Assembly (NCBI GenBank): GCA_947496355.1
Contig: CANMCO010000001.1
Location: 124,001 to 188,000 of the forward strand
DNA: 64,000 nt
From: an uncultured Aquimarina sp.
Lineage (GTDB): Bacteria > Bacteroidota > Bacteroidia > Flavobacteriales > Flavobacteriaceae
Direction of reading: 5' to 3'
The position numbers and the translations under genes are program-made. The notes under the pieces were generated by a model. The model was not told where the DNA came from. It did no database searches and saw nothing but the letters and a program-made list of their open reading frames with translations. The number at the start of each line of letters is the position of its first letter. Position 1 is the first letter of the stretch. Shown one piece after another: positions 9,041-17,161 of the stretch.

Positions 9041-9094
9041 ATGATTTTAGTTGGGTTAGGTTGTTATTGCTAAATATACTAAGCAATGATGAAC

Positions 9095-9124
9095 AAAGCC
9101 GTTCCTTCCCAGGAACGGCTTTTA
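9095..9124 (+). terminator. Rho-independent terminator
   Basis: AAAGCCGTTCCT, TCCC loop, AGGAACGGCTTT, then T-rich sequence. It closes the sigma / anti-sigma unit and separates it from the convergent kinase gene. Confidence 0.85.
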
Positions 9125-9153
9125 TATTGTGATCTAATCTAAAGTTTTATCGT

Positions 9154-11124
9154 TTATGATGCTTTTGGTAATGTTATGCAAAATGTGCTTCCTTGACCAA
9201 GGGCACTTTTCACCATTATGTCACCATTATTAAGCTCTACAAGTTCTTTGCAAATTCTTAATCCAAGCCCCGTTCCTGTTTCTTGCTGAGTTCCGGTGGT
9301 TGTAAAAGTATCTTCAGCAAAAAGTTTATCAAGGTTTTCTGCTTCAATACCAACACCAGTATCTTCGAAACAGATTTCATAATGCTCCTCTTTTTCGCTA
9401 GATGATAACGTTATAGAGTCTCCTGGATTACAAAATTTTATTGCATTTGCAATAAGGTTCTGAGATACTATCGCAAACATATCTTTATCTGCAAAAACCA
9501 TGGTAGCGTCCAATTTATTCATGAGCTTAATATCTTTAAGATCTGCCTTGGGTGTAAAAAAGGTGAACTTACTATTAATGATCTCATTAATATTAAAAAC
9601 TGTAGGTTTGGCATTAAGCTCTTTCATTTGAGATTTTGACCAATTCAATAAATTATTAAGTAAAATTGACGTTTGATGTGTTCTATTTGCAAGCAACGGA
9701 ACAATTTCTTTGAACTCTTCGGTAGAAATAGCATTATCTTTTAGCAGGTTCAAACTTCCGTCAAGGCCATGGATTTCATTTTTAAGATCATGAGAAATAA
9801 TTGAAAACAATTTGTTTTTGACTTGATTAGATTCATCTAATTGTTTTACATATCGTTTTCGCTCTCTTCTGGATTTGGCTATATATGCCATGAATATTAG
9901 TATTATCAGAGTAATTCCCAAACTGACATATGTAAAGGCTCTATATCTAAACAACTCGTCCTTGGTTTGTAGTTCTCTTTTTTCCTGCGCATCAATGAGT
10001 TTGAGCTGTTCCATTTCTGATTTAAAACGAGTTTCAGCAATTTCAATCTTTTTAGTCGTTTCTTCTGATGTATTTTCATCTGCCAACTGTTGGTATTTCT
10101 TCTGCCATTCAAAAGCACCAGCAAAATCACCTCTGGCCGAATCTAAAATAGCTGCATATTCATAGTTTGTAAGAAGAAGAGGTTGTTGTTTTAATTTAAT
10201 GAGTTCTTTGCGAGCAGTACGTAACAGATTTTCTGCCTCCTTATATTTTTTGGTTCTAATGGCAACAAGTCCTAATTGTTGGGTAGAGTTCGCCAGTATT
10301 CGATCATTTTTAGATTTTTTGGCCGCTATATAAGAAGAATCATAATATTTTTTGGATTTTTTATAGTCTTTATAAATTAAGGCTATCAATCCAAGTCTGT
10401 TGTAGGCAGAAGCAATGCCCAATGCGTTATTATCATTTTTGTTTATCGATAATGATTCTTGGATTAAAACTTTGGCGCTATCCAGTTTTTTAAGATCGAT
10501 ATATAATAATGCAAGATTGTTAAGTGATGCTCCTAATTTTTTTGATTTACTTTTTCTTTTTAGGTTTATAGATTTAAGATAATACTCTTTTGCTAGTTCA
10601 AAATCTCCAAGACCTGAATATACATTGCCTATATTATTATATGTACTTGATAAGACCAAGCTATCGTTTACTCTTACAAAATATAAATTGGCTTCTAATA
10701 AATAGTTGATTGCGTTTTCAAGATTACCTTGTTTTTGCTCTATAGTTGATTTATTATTATTAATTATTGCCAACCCTCTTAGGTGATTGGAAATTTTATA
10801 GTAAATAGCAGCCTTATCGTAGTTATGAAAAGCTTTAATGTATTGGTCTGTTAGATTATAAACGTTTCCAATTTGATTATAAACATCTCCGATTCCTCTA
10901 TCATATTTTATTTTTCTGGAAAGTTTCAATAACTTATCTTCATAGGATAATGCAAGCTCATAATCTTCTTGTATCCACAATTGTTTAAAATACCCCATAG
11001 CATTATCAAATGCCAGCGTATCTTTGCGTGTCTTGATTGTTGGGATGATACTATCCAGGGATTTTTGTTGTGAAAAACAAAATGAGCTCATAAAAATGAG
11101 CAGTAGAAAATAGTTTTTTTTCAT
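9154..11124 (-). CDS. Sensor histidine kinase with periplasmic TPR domain
   Basis: 656 residues from the chosen Met (MKKNYFLLLIFMSSFCFSQ, Sec signal). The frame extends 11 codons further upstream, but the signal peptide sets the start. About residues 40-370 are TPR-like repeats (YNQIGNVYNLTDQYIKAFHN, YNNIGNVYSGLGDFELAKEY and others), followed by a coiled coil and a TM helix near 396-416. Then come the HisKA box SIISHDLKNEIHG (phospho-acceptor His about 445), N box NLIANAIKF, G1 EDTGVGIE and G2 GTGLGLRI. No receiver domain or adjacent response regulator, so it is an orphan kinase. The ligand is unknown; TPR sensor domains may bind peptides or proteins. Confidence 0.9.
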   Translation of the reverse strand: MKKNYFLLLIFMSSFCFSQQKSLDSIIPTIKTRKDTLAFDNAMGYFKQLWIQEDYELALSYEDKLLKLSRKIKYDRGIGDVYNQIGNVYNLTDQYIKAFHNYDKAAIYYKISNHLRGLAIINNNKSTIEQKQGNLENAINYLLEANLYFVRVNDSLVLSSTYNNIGNVYSGLGDFELAKEYYLKSINLKRKSKSKKLGASLNNLALLYIDLKKLDSAKVLIQESLSINKNDNNALGIASAYNRLGLIALIYKDYKKSKKYYDSSYIAAKKSKNDRILANSTQQLGLVAIRTKKYKEAENLLRTARKELIKLKQQPLLLTNYEYAAILDSARGDFAGAFEWQKKYQQLADENTSEETTKKIEIAETRFKSEMEQLKLIDAQEKRELQTKDELFRYRAFTYVSLGITLIILIFMAYIAKSRRERKRYVKQLDESNQVKNKLFSIISHDLKNEIHGLDGSLNLLKDNAISTEEFKEIVPLLANRTHQTSILLNNLLNWSKSQMKELNAKPTVFNINEIINSKFTFFTPKADLKDIKLMNKLDATMVFADKDMFAIVSQNLIANAIKFCNPGDSITLSSSEKEEHYEICFEDTGVGIEAENLDKLFAEDTFTTTGTQQETGTGLGLRICKELVELNNGDIMVKSALGQGSTFCITLPKAS

Positions 11125-11303
11125 ATATTCTATTTTGGGAAAACAGATTAAATGCAAATTATTTCCGCAAAATACATAAAATATATCTAAAACATCATGA
11201 ATTGTAGTATTATTCTTACTTATTTGGGATTTTTTTTATGGTTTATCCCTAATAGTACTATGTCAATTAACTGAAATTTATAAAAGCCCCTTTCCAAAAT
11301 GCC

Positions 11304-12053
11304 CTACATCTTATTTTTATTATCTGCCTCTAAAGCATTTAAAATAACATTACGTGTTTTTTCCTTAAGTCCTTTTTTATCCTTCTGTGTCATTCCGGTT
11401 GTTGGTATTTCTGTATGAATATATCCGCTCATAATTCCCGGGCTTCCGCTAAAAAAAGTATAAGAGAAGCGTTTTTTACTATCAAAAAAGGTTAACGGTA
11501 ATATAGGAATCTGATGATCAATTGCTAACCTGAATGCACCATCCTTAAAATCATCTAATATAATTGACTCGTCATCAGGGATACCACCTTCTGGAAAAAT
11601 ACAGATACTGGTACCATCATGTAACCTGGCATGTGCCCTATCAAAAACTTCTTTTCTGCTTTTTTGGCTGCTGCGATCTACTAATATGCATGTTCGTTTA
11701 TAGAAAAATCCAAAAATAGGAATCTTGGTTAGTTCTTTTTTACCTACAAATACAAAAGGATTTTTTACGCAATACAACATAAACATAATATCTGTCATCG
11801 ATGTGTGGTTAGCTACCACCATATAACTTTTTGTGGGATCCACCTGGGTCTCTTTGGTAACTTTTGGTAAAAATCCACATCCATACAATACGATCTTGGC
11901 CCAAAAACGAGCCACTACAAAAAACTGTGGATACCATTGCTCTCTAGAAGTTAAGATCAATAATACCGGAAACATTATAATAATCGGAACACCCATTAGG
12001 ATATAAAACCAAATGCGCCATAGTAGAATTAATATCTTCTTGATAAAAACCAT
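11304..12053 (-). CDS. plsC: 1-acyl-sn-glycerol-3-phosphate acyltransferase (PlsC family)
   Basis: 249 residues from MVFIKKILILLWRIWFYIL (ATG at 12053). N-terminal membrane segments are followed by the acyltransferase motifs NHTSMTD (HX4D) and FPEGG, the latter part of CIFPEGGIPDDESI. The enzyme transfers a fatty acyl group to the sn-2 position of lysophosphatidic acid at the inner membrane. A specific role in lipid A or ornithine-lipid synthesis cannot be excluded. The upstream 13-codon extension is not supported. TACTTTTG (minus strand, 12060-12067) sits about 6 bases before the ATG and could give a near-leaderless transcript. Divergent from trpS. Confidence 0.85.
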   Translation of the reverse strand: MVFIKKILILLWRIWFYILMGVPIIIMFPVLLILTSREQWYPQFFVVARFWAKIVLYGCGFLPKVTKETQVDPTKSYMVVANHTSMTDIMFMLYCVKNPFVFVGKKELTKIPIFGFFYKRTCILVDRSSQKSRKEVFDRAHARLHDGTSICIFPEGGIPDDESIILDDFKDGAFRLAIDHQIPILPLTFFDSKKRFSYTFFSGSPGIMSGYIHTEIPTTGMTQKDKKGLKEKTRNVILNALEADNKNKM

Positions 12054-12075
12054 TCCCCCAAAAGTACACAATTGG

Positions 12076-12106
12076 TTTGAGCATGTGAACAAAAAAATTA
12101 CCTTTG
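12076..12106 (+). promoter_or_regulatory. Promoter of trpS
   Basis: TTTG (12076-12079), exactly 19 bases, TACCTTTG (12099-12106): a perfect match to the Bacteroidota consensus TTTG-N19-TAnnTTTG. The ATG of trpS is 20 bases downstream, implying a very short leader and no room for a T-box or attenuator. Confidence 0.8.
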
Positions 12107-12126
12107 CGAGAAACTACAAAATTACT

Positions 12127-13095
12127 ATGTCTAGAATTCTAACAGGAGTACAAAGTACAGGGACTCCGCATTTAGGAAACTTATTGGGAGCAATCATTCC
12201 AGCAATCGAAATGGCAAATCAGCCGCAAAACGAATCCTTCTTATTTATTGCCGATATGCATTCGCTCACACAGATCAAAGATGCCAAAACATTGCGCGAG
12301 AACACCTACTCTACTGCTGCAACCTGGTTGGCATTTGGGCTAGACATAGAAAAAACTGTTTTTTATAGACAAAGTGATATCCCACAAGTAACAGAATTAT
12401 CATGGTACCTTAGCTGTTTTTTTCCCTATCAACGATTAACGCTGGCACATTCTTTTAAGGACAAAGCCGATCGTCTTGAGGATGTAAACGCCGGATTATT
12501 TTCGTATCCCATGTTAATGGCGGCAGATATATTATTATATGATGCAGAAATTGTTCCTGTTGGTAAAGATCAATTGCAGCATCTAGAGATGACCAGAGAT
12601 GTAGCTTCTAGGATGCATGCTCAGGTAGGTGAATTATTTGTATTACCAGAGGCTCAAGTACAAAAAGATACAATGTATGTTCCTGGAACAGATGGCAGTA
12701 AGATGAGTAAATCAAAAGGCAACACTATTAACTTATTTTTACCAGACAAAAAACTGCGTAAAGAGGTTATGGCTATCCAAACCGATAGTACACCGCTAGA
12801 AGAACCTAAAAACCCTGATACTTGCAATGCTTTTGGACTATATAAATTGATAGCTTCTCCTACACAGCTAGAGGAAATGAGAAAGAATTATCTAGGCGGT
12901 AATTATGGATATGGGCATGCCAAGCAAGCTTTATTTGAACTACTTATTGAAAAATTTGCTACTGAGCGTGAACGCTATAATTACTACATGGAAAATTTAA
13001 AGGAAATTGATGAAGCTCTAGCAATTGGTGCCAAAAAAGCAACCGCAATTGCCAACGAAGTTTTAGCTAGAGTTCGTGAAAAAGTTGGATATTAG
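12127..13095 (+). CDS. trpS: Tryptophanyl-tRNA synthetase
   Basis: 322 residues from MSRILTGVQSTGTPHLGNLL, which contains the class I signature (TGTPHLGN, HIGH-like). KMSKSKGN, the KMSKS loop, lies near residue 195. Charges tRNA-Trp. The frame is open 38 codons upstream, but the conserved N-terminus and the promoter position set the start at 12127. Length is typical of short TrpRS enzymes. Confidence 0.96.
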   Translation: MSRILTGVQSTGTPHLGNLLGAIIPAIEMANQPQNESFLFIADMHSLTQIKDAKTLRENTYSTAATWLAFGLDIEKTVFYRQSDIPQVTELSWYLSCFFPYQRLTLAHSFKDKADRLEDVNAGLFSYPMLMAADILLYDAEIVPVGKDQLQHLEMTRDVASRMHAQVGELFVLPEAQVQKDTMYVPGTDGSKMSKSKGNTINLFLPDKKLRKEVMAIQTDSTPLEEPKNPDTCNAFGLYKLIASPTQLEEMRKNYLGGNYGYGHAKQALFELLIEKFATERERYNYYMENLKEIDEALAIGAKKATAIANEVLARVREKVGY

Positions 13096-13370
13096 GTATT
13101 GATTCTTGAAATCTTCGTTCTACTGAATGTTTTTCTAAACCGTTATTATAATATCATACAATATCAATATTAACGTAGAAGTCATCTTAGGGCGTTACGG
13201 GTGCTTTTATTCGAAAAACCACGTGTCTACAGAGGTTATAATACATACAAAAAACTTTCTTACATCATGTATGGGTTTCCGTAACATAACTTTAAATTTT
13301 TGTTATAGCTTCCCACTTGGGAAAAAGGAATATAACACGAGTGTTTTATACATATCAAAAACGTTTTTCA

Positions 13371-13476
13371 TTGTCTTTTATTAGTCAGTTCTAATGAGCC
13401 CCCTCATTTTACCACATTGTGTAAAAACGGCAGTAAAAGACAAACAAAGCCTGTGCATTTTTTTTGTACAGGCTTT
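13371..13476. ncRNA. Candidate structured RNA (strand undecided)
   Basis: A closing stem TTGTCTTTTA / TAAAAGACAA (13371-13380 and 13434-13443) encloses TTAG-N6-CTAA, AATGAG-CCCC-CTCATT and TTTTAC-N8-GTAAAA. This gives a possible multibranch fold directly followed by the terminator-like hairpin 13446-13476. The region is AT-rich, so chance pairing is a real possibility. Confidence 0.22.
13446..13476. terminator. Hairpin terminator between trpS and a convergent lipoprotein gene
   Basis: Perfect arms AAAGCCTGT (13446-13454) and ACAGGCTTT (13468-13476) around a T-rich loop. The T-rich follow-up is better on the minus strand, so it may chiefly end the lipoprotein transcript. Confidence 0.55.
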
Positions 13477-13547
13477 ACTTTATATTCTTATTTTGTAATA
13501 CCAAAGAGCTAAGCAATTAAATAAACGTTATCTATAAACAAACTTTC

Positions 13548-14024
13548 TTATAACACTCGCGAATACATAAACTTAAGTATCGTGCCTGAACCTAAATCCC
13601 CATCTGTATATACAGAAGTGACCACAAGATTTCCTTTTTCAACCGTTACAGTAGATCCCTTTAGAAAAAGTGCATTGTTTTTATCATAAATAAAAAGAAA
13701 CATGCCGTTTGGCCCTTTTTTCCAATCTCCTTTGGTGTCCTCACTATCTTTGGCACATTCTCCTGAAATACTAGAATCTTCATAATAACTTTTTTCGATA
13801 AATCTACCACTATCAAAAATCTCTAATGTTGTCATCTTATTGCATTTGGACAACGGAAATTCTTCTAGCGGGGTACCTTCTCCTTCATTGCTATATTCCT
13901 GCACCAAATTCCAGGTACCAGCAATAGTAACATCTGGACCATTAGAACCACTGCTTCCGCAAGAATATAAAATCATAATAAGCACAACTAACAGTGCCAA
14001 ATAGATGAGTAAAAATCTCTTCAT
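13548..14024 (-). CDS. Lipocalin-like lipoprotein, unknown function
   Basis: 158 residues from MKRFLLIYLALLVVLIMILY, with lipobox Cys (YSCGSSG). The mature part opens with AGTWNLVQEY and continues with WKKGPNGMFLFIYD, the pattern of lipocalin-like / DUF-type lipoproteins in flavobacteria (GxW near the start). Probably an outer-membrane-anchored small beta-barrel binding an unknown ligand. Five codons upstream (MEIQY) are left out because the signal starts at the second Met. Monocistronic. Confidence 0.7.
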   Translation of the reverse strand: MKRFLLIYLALLVVLIMILYSCGSSGSNGPDVTIAGTWNLVQEYSNEGEGTPLEEFPLSKCNKMTTLEIFDSGRFIEKSYYEDSSISGECAKDSEDTKGDWKKGPNGMFLFIYDKNNALFLKGSTVTVEKGNLVVTSVYTDGDLGSGTILKFMYSRVL

Positions 14025-14223
14025 ATATTGTATTTCCAATTACACTGACAAAAATCAGAAAAATACTTCTTGTTAACAAATATTTAACGTTAAAATGTGT
14101 AATTTATCGTAAAAAAAGGCATTTAATCGATATTATGGATGTTTTTCATACGTTAAGACGACTTCACTAATTTCACATAAAATGTTACTGTATATTTGTC
14201 ATTACTCCTAAAAAACTGATTAT

Positions 14224-14724
14224 ATGCTAATGCTAGAAACAGAAAGGCTACGGATTTGTAAAGCAGATAAAGGAGATGCGGATTTCTTTTTTGAGCTTCT
14301 TAACAGTCCTAATTGGATACAATTTATTGGTGATCGTGGTATAAAATCTAAAAAAGATGCCATTGTTTACATAGAAAAGAGTCTGATTTACAGCTATGAA
14401 ACTAATGGTTATGGCCTTTATAAAATGATCTCAAAAAAGGAAAACAAGCCCATAGGGATTTGTGGATTCATAAAAAGAGATTATTTAGAGCATGTAGATA
14501 TTGGGTTCGCAATTTTGCCAGAATATGAAGGAAAAGGGTTTACTCATGAAGCTGCAAAAAAAACGATTGAATATGGGACTTCTACTCTTAAAATGCATCC
14601 TATACTTGGCATAACTACCGCCAAAAATACAATTTCTAAAAATTTACTTCAAAAAATAGGCTTAGTACAGATAGATACAATAGTGCATGATGATGATGAA
14701 TTATTATTGTATTCTAATGAATAA
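14224..14724 (+). CDS. GNAT family N-acetyltransferase (RimJ/RimL-like)
   Basis: 166 residues: LETERLRICKADKGDADFFF at the N-terminus, central GICGFIKRDYLEHVDIGFAI, acetyl-CoA loop LPEYEGKGFTHEAAKKTIEY, and a C-terminal ITTAKNTISKNLLQKIG. This is the Acetyltransf_3 layout typical of ribosomal-protein alanine acetyltransferases and many small-molecule acetyltransferases. The substrate cannot be predicted. A -7-like TATATTTG lies about 25 bases upstream. Confidence 0.88.
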   Translation: MLMLETERLRICKADKGDADFFFELLNSPNWIQFIGDRGIKSKKDAIVYIEKSLIYSYETNGYGLYKMISKKENKPIGICGFIKRDYLEHVDIGFAILPEYEGKGFTHEAAKKTIEYGTSTLKMHPILGITTAKNTISKNLLQKIGLVQIDTIVHDDDELLLYSNE

Positions 14725-14796
14725 TTAAGTTTTAGCTTAAATCTTTGGAAAATACCCTCCTATTCTACTGGGAAATTGAAATTTCTTAAAAATTTC

Positions 14797-14867
14797 AAAC
14801 TAAATTATTAGTTCGAACTAATAATTTAGTTTATATTAGCAACCTCAAACTAAAAACCTAGTTTGAG
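14797..14867 (+). promoter_or_regulatory. Three operator-like repeats before the blaI-type gene
   Basis: Three copies of AACTA-N6-TAGTT: 14798-14813, 14816-14831 and 14848-14863. The first two together form one perfect 36-bp palindrome (14797-14832). The third extends to CTCAAACTA-N6-TAGTTTGAG (14844-14867). A -7-like TATATTAG lies between copies 2 and 3 (14832-14839). A separate inverted repeat TGAAATTT-N5-AAATTTCA sits just upstream (14777-14797). Probable binding sites for the BlaI/MecI-type repressor encoded 18 bases downstream. Confidence 0.75.
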
Positions 14868-14884
14868 GAATAAATAGGATACCT

Positions 14885-15247
14885 ATGAAACAACTTACCA
14901 AGGCCGAAGAAGACATCATGAAAATCCTTTGGGAAATAGATGAAGGTAGTATAGTATCAATACTCGAAAAACTTCCGGCCCCCAAACCCGCTTATAATAC
15001 TGTTTCTACTATTGTGAGAATATTAGAAGATAAAGGATTTGTTGCGTATCGCAAAGAAGGCCGAATTCATATATATATCCCGAAGGTTAAAAAGACAGAT
15101 TATAGCAATCAGAGTATTACCAAACTGGTTGATGGGTATTTTCAAGGTTCTTTTAAAAGTATGGTGTCTTTTTTTATGAAGAAAAATGATATCAGTATCA
15201 GTGAGATGGAAGAAGCAATGAAAGAAATTAATAACGAAGAAGAGTAA
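14885..15247 (+). CDS. BlaI/MecI family transcriptional repressor
   Basis: 120 residues: winged helix with LTKAEEDIMKILWEIDEGSI at the N-terminus, recognition part AYNTVSTIVRILEDKGFVAY, wing KEGRIHIYIP, then a helical dimerisation tail. BlaI-type repressors bind dyad operators and are removed when the partner membrane protease cleaves them. The next gene starts 1 base after the stop, the classic blaI-blaR1 layout. No beta-lactamase is nearby, so the signal is probably envelope-related rather than drug resistance. Confidence 0.93.
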   Translation: MKQLTKAEEDIMKILWEIDEGSIVSILEKLPAPKPAYNTVSTIVRILEDKGFVAYRKEGRIHIYIPKVKKTDYSNQSITKLVDGYFQGSFKSMVSFFMKKNDISISEMEEAMKEINNEEE

Positions 15248-15248
15248 A

Positions 15249-16670
15249 ATGCTACATTATATTATACAAATACTAGCTTTTCAATTACTTTTTTTAATTG
15301 TATACGATGTATTTTTAAAAAAAGAAACGTTTTTTAATTGGAATCGTGTTTATCTTTTAGCGACTCCTATTCTAAGTTTCATTCTTCCATTCATAAAAAT
15401 TCATGCAATACAAGAAAATATTCCTGAAGAATATATCATCCAATTACCCGAATTACTAATAAGTGGTAGCACCACCAAAGAAATACTACTTCCTGAAATT
15501 GTTTTAGGATCACCGCAATCCTTCTTTACTTTTCTTACAGCACCAGTAGTATGGCAGTATTCATGGTATTTGGGAGTGGTAATTAGTGCTTTGCTTTTTG
15601 TTTACAAGATCTTTACTATAATAAAATTAAAGCGAACTGGGACCAAAACCAGAGTGCACAATTTTAATCTAGTTTCGTTACCCAATACTAATACTGCTTT
15701 CTCTTTTTTTAATACCATATTTTTGGGAGCAACACTTTCTGAAACTAAAAAAACAAACATTCTTTTACATGAGAAAGTTCATGTAAAAGAGTATCATTCT
15801 TTGGATCTAATCTTTTTTGAACTACTTCGCATTACCATGTGGTTTAATCCTCTGGTTTATGTATATCAAAAAAGAGTTGCCATGCTTCAGGAGTACATTG
15901 CAGATGCCAAAGCTATATCCGAAGTAAATAAAAAAGAATATTATCAAGATTTGTTATCACAAATTTTTCAAACCGATAAAATATCATTCATCAATACATT
16001 TTTTAATCATTCATTAATCAAAAACCGAATAGTTATGTTACGAAAATCAAAATCGAAGAAAATTTTTCAATTAAAGTATTTATTATTAGTTCCTGTAGTT
16101 AGTATTATGCTGGTATACACATCCTGCACTCAGGAAATTGAAGCTCAAAATGGACCTTCTTCAAAAGATCTAGCCGAAGGAAAAAGTCCCTTAATGCAAA
16201 AAATCGAGGCTGTAAAACACCAAATCGAAATACAAGGAAATGTAACGCCCGAAGAAGAAAAAGCTTTGAAAGTTTTAGCTCTTTTAGTAAATAATGATGG
16301 CTCCAATAAAACAGAGCTTCCTTTTGCCAAAATTGAAAAAGTACCGGTATACCCAGGTTGCGAAAACCAATCATCAGAAGAAACCAAAAAGTGTTTTATG
16401 AACAATATTCAGCAAGCGGTTTTAAAAGAATTTAATATAACGGTTGCAGATAAACACAACCTTAGCGGAAAACAGAAAATTTATGTCCGTTTCAAAATTG
16501 ACAATACTGGTAAGATTGGAAGTGTACAAGCAAGAGGGCCTCATCAAGCATTAGAAGAAGAAGCGATACGAGTAGTAAAATCGCTACCAAAAATGACCCC
16601 TGGTCAACAAGACGGTGTTAATGTTGGTGTACTTTTCTCTTTACCCATAGTATTTGAAATAAAAGAATAG
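15249..16670 (+). CDS. M56 (BlaR1-like) membrane metallopeptidase with TonB C-terminal domain
   Basis: 473 residues. Membrane helices lie near 5-25, 35-52, 98-125 and 275-292. The M56 peptidase domain carries HEKVH (174-178, zinc site) and a downstream FFELLRITMWFNPL segment. After the last helix there is a periplasmic tail, with a TonB C-terminal fold at about 365-470 (IYVRFKIDNTGKIGSVQ, ALEEEAIRVVKSLPKM). It lacks the penicillin-binding sensor of true BlaR1. Fusion of M56 to a TonB-like domain is common in Bacteroidota and may sense or contact envelope partners. Likely cleaves the upstream BlaI-type repressor. Confidence 0.9.
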   Translation: MLHYIIQILAFQLLFLIVYDVFLKKETFFNWNRVYLLATPILSFILPFIKIHAIQENIPEEYIIQLPELLISGSTTKEILLPEIVLGSPQSFFTFLTAPVVWQYSWYLGVVISALLFVYKIFTIIKLKRTGTKTRVHNFNLVSLPNTNTAFSFFNTIFLGATLSETKKTNILLHEKVHVKEYHSLDLIFFELLRITMWFNPLVYVYQKRVAMLQEYIADAKAISEVNKKEYYQDLLSQIFQTDKISFINTFFNHSLIKNRIVMLRKSKSKKIFQLKYLLLVPVVSIMLVYTSCTQEIEAQNGPSSKDLAEGKSPLMQKIEAVKHQIEIQGNVTPEEEKALKVLALLVNNDGSNKTELPFAKIEKVPVYPGCENQSSEETKKCFMNNIQQAVLKEFNITVADKHNLSGKQKIYVRFKIDNTGKIGSVQARGPHQALEEEAIRVVKSLPKMTPGQQDGVNVGVLFSLPIVFEIKE

Positions 16671-16690
16671 TACCCGATATACTAAATTAT

Positions 16691-16730
16691 TCTCCCAGAA
16701 CCGCAACTAAAGCATTTCGGTTTTGGGAGA
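16691..16730. terminator. Bidirectional terminator between convergent genes
   Basis: A 13-base stem TCTCCCAGAACCG / CGGTTTTGGGAGA with one G-T wobble and a 14-base loop, placed between the stops at 16670 and 16743. Confidence 0.75.
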
Positions 16731-16742
16731 AATTTATTTTTG

Positions 16743-17138
16743 TTATTGAACCAAAACACCTCTTGTGTTCATTACAGGTAGTTCTCGAAATGCATTCTCG
16801 TTAATCGTATGTTTTCTGAATACGTATTTCTTTTCATATAATTTGCTGTCAGCAAAAAAAGTAACCGCAAATTCGTTATTCATTCCTAACAACTCTTCCT
16901 GAAGCATTTCAATTTTTGCAAATGATTTAGGTTCTAATGTTCCAATACCATGACGTAAAAGTGAAGTTTTTCGATCTTCGTCGTATCCCTTTGTAACGAC
17001 CAAAACCATTTCTATGGCAACATCCCGATCATTAATAATATAAGAATTCCAGTCCTTGGCTAAAAACTCTTCATTCCACTCATGGACTACTGCTACATAA
17101 ACCCCTTCTACAACAGGTATTTCTATGTCTTCTTTCAT
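16743..17138 (-). CDS. Conserved hypothetical protein next to pheS
   Basis: 131 residues, soluble, no signal peptide. Begins MKEDIEIPVVEGVYVAVVHE and ends with a stretch containing ELPVMNTRGVLVQ. No catalytic motif recognised. It follows pheS with a 23-base gap on the same strand and is probably co-transcribed. Similar short proteins beside pheS in flavobacteria are sometimes labelled after the synthetase, but nothing here resembles a synthetase domain. Confidence 0.75.
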   Translation of the reverse strand: MKEDIEIPVVEGVYVAVVHEWNEEFLAKDWNSYIINDRDVAIEMVLVVTKGYDEDRKTSLLRHGIGTLEPKSFAKIEMLQEELLGMNNEFAVTFFADSKLYEKKYVFRKHTINENAFRELPVMNTRGVLVQ

Positions 17139-17161
17139 GTTCCAGTTTTGGTACTTATCAT

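Larger units (their letters stand above)
13096..13547. other. Gene-free 452 bp with several inverted repeats
   Basis: No credible ORF. It contains GTTACGG (13194-13200) with CCGTAAC (13279-13285), the hairpin TTCCCA-CT-TGGGAA (about 13309-13322), a nested set of inverted repeats at 13371-13443, and a long hairpin at 13446-13476. It may hold the 3' end of trpS transcripts plus a structured RNA. No known RNA family was recognised. Confidence 0.5.

Noticed and set aside
12054..12126. T-box or tryptophan attenuator before trpS
   Set aside because: The promoter lies only 20 bases before the ATG, leaving no room for a leader structure.
14885..16670. Beta-lactam resistance locus
   Set aside because: The M56 protein lacks the penicillin-binding sensor and there is no beta-lactamase gene nearby.
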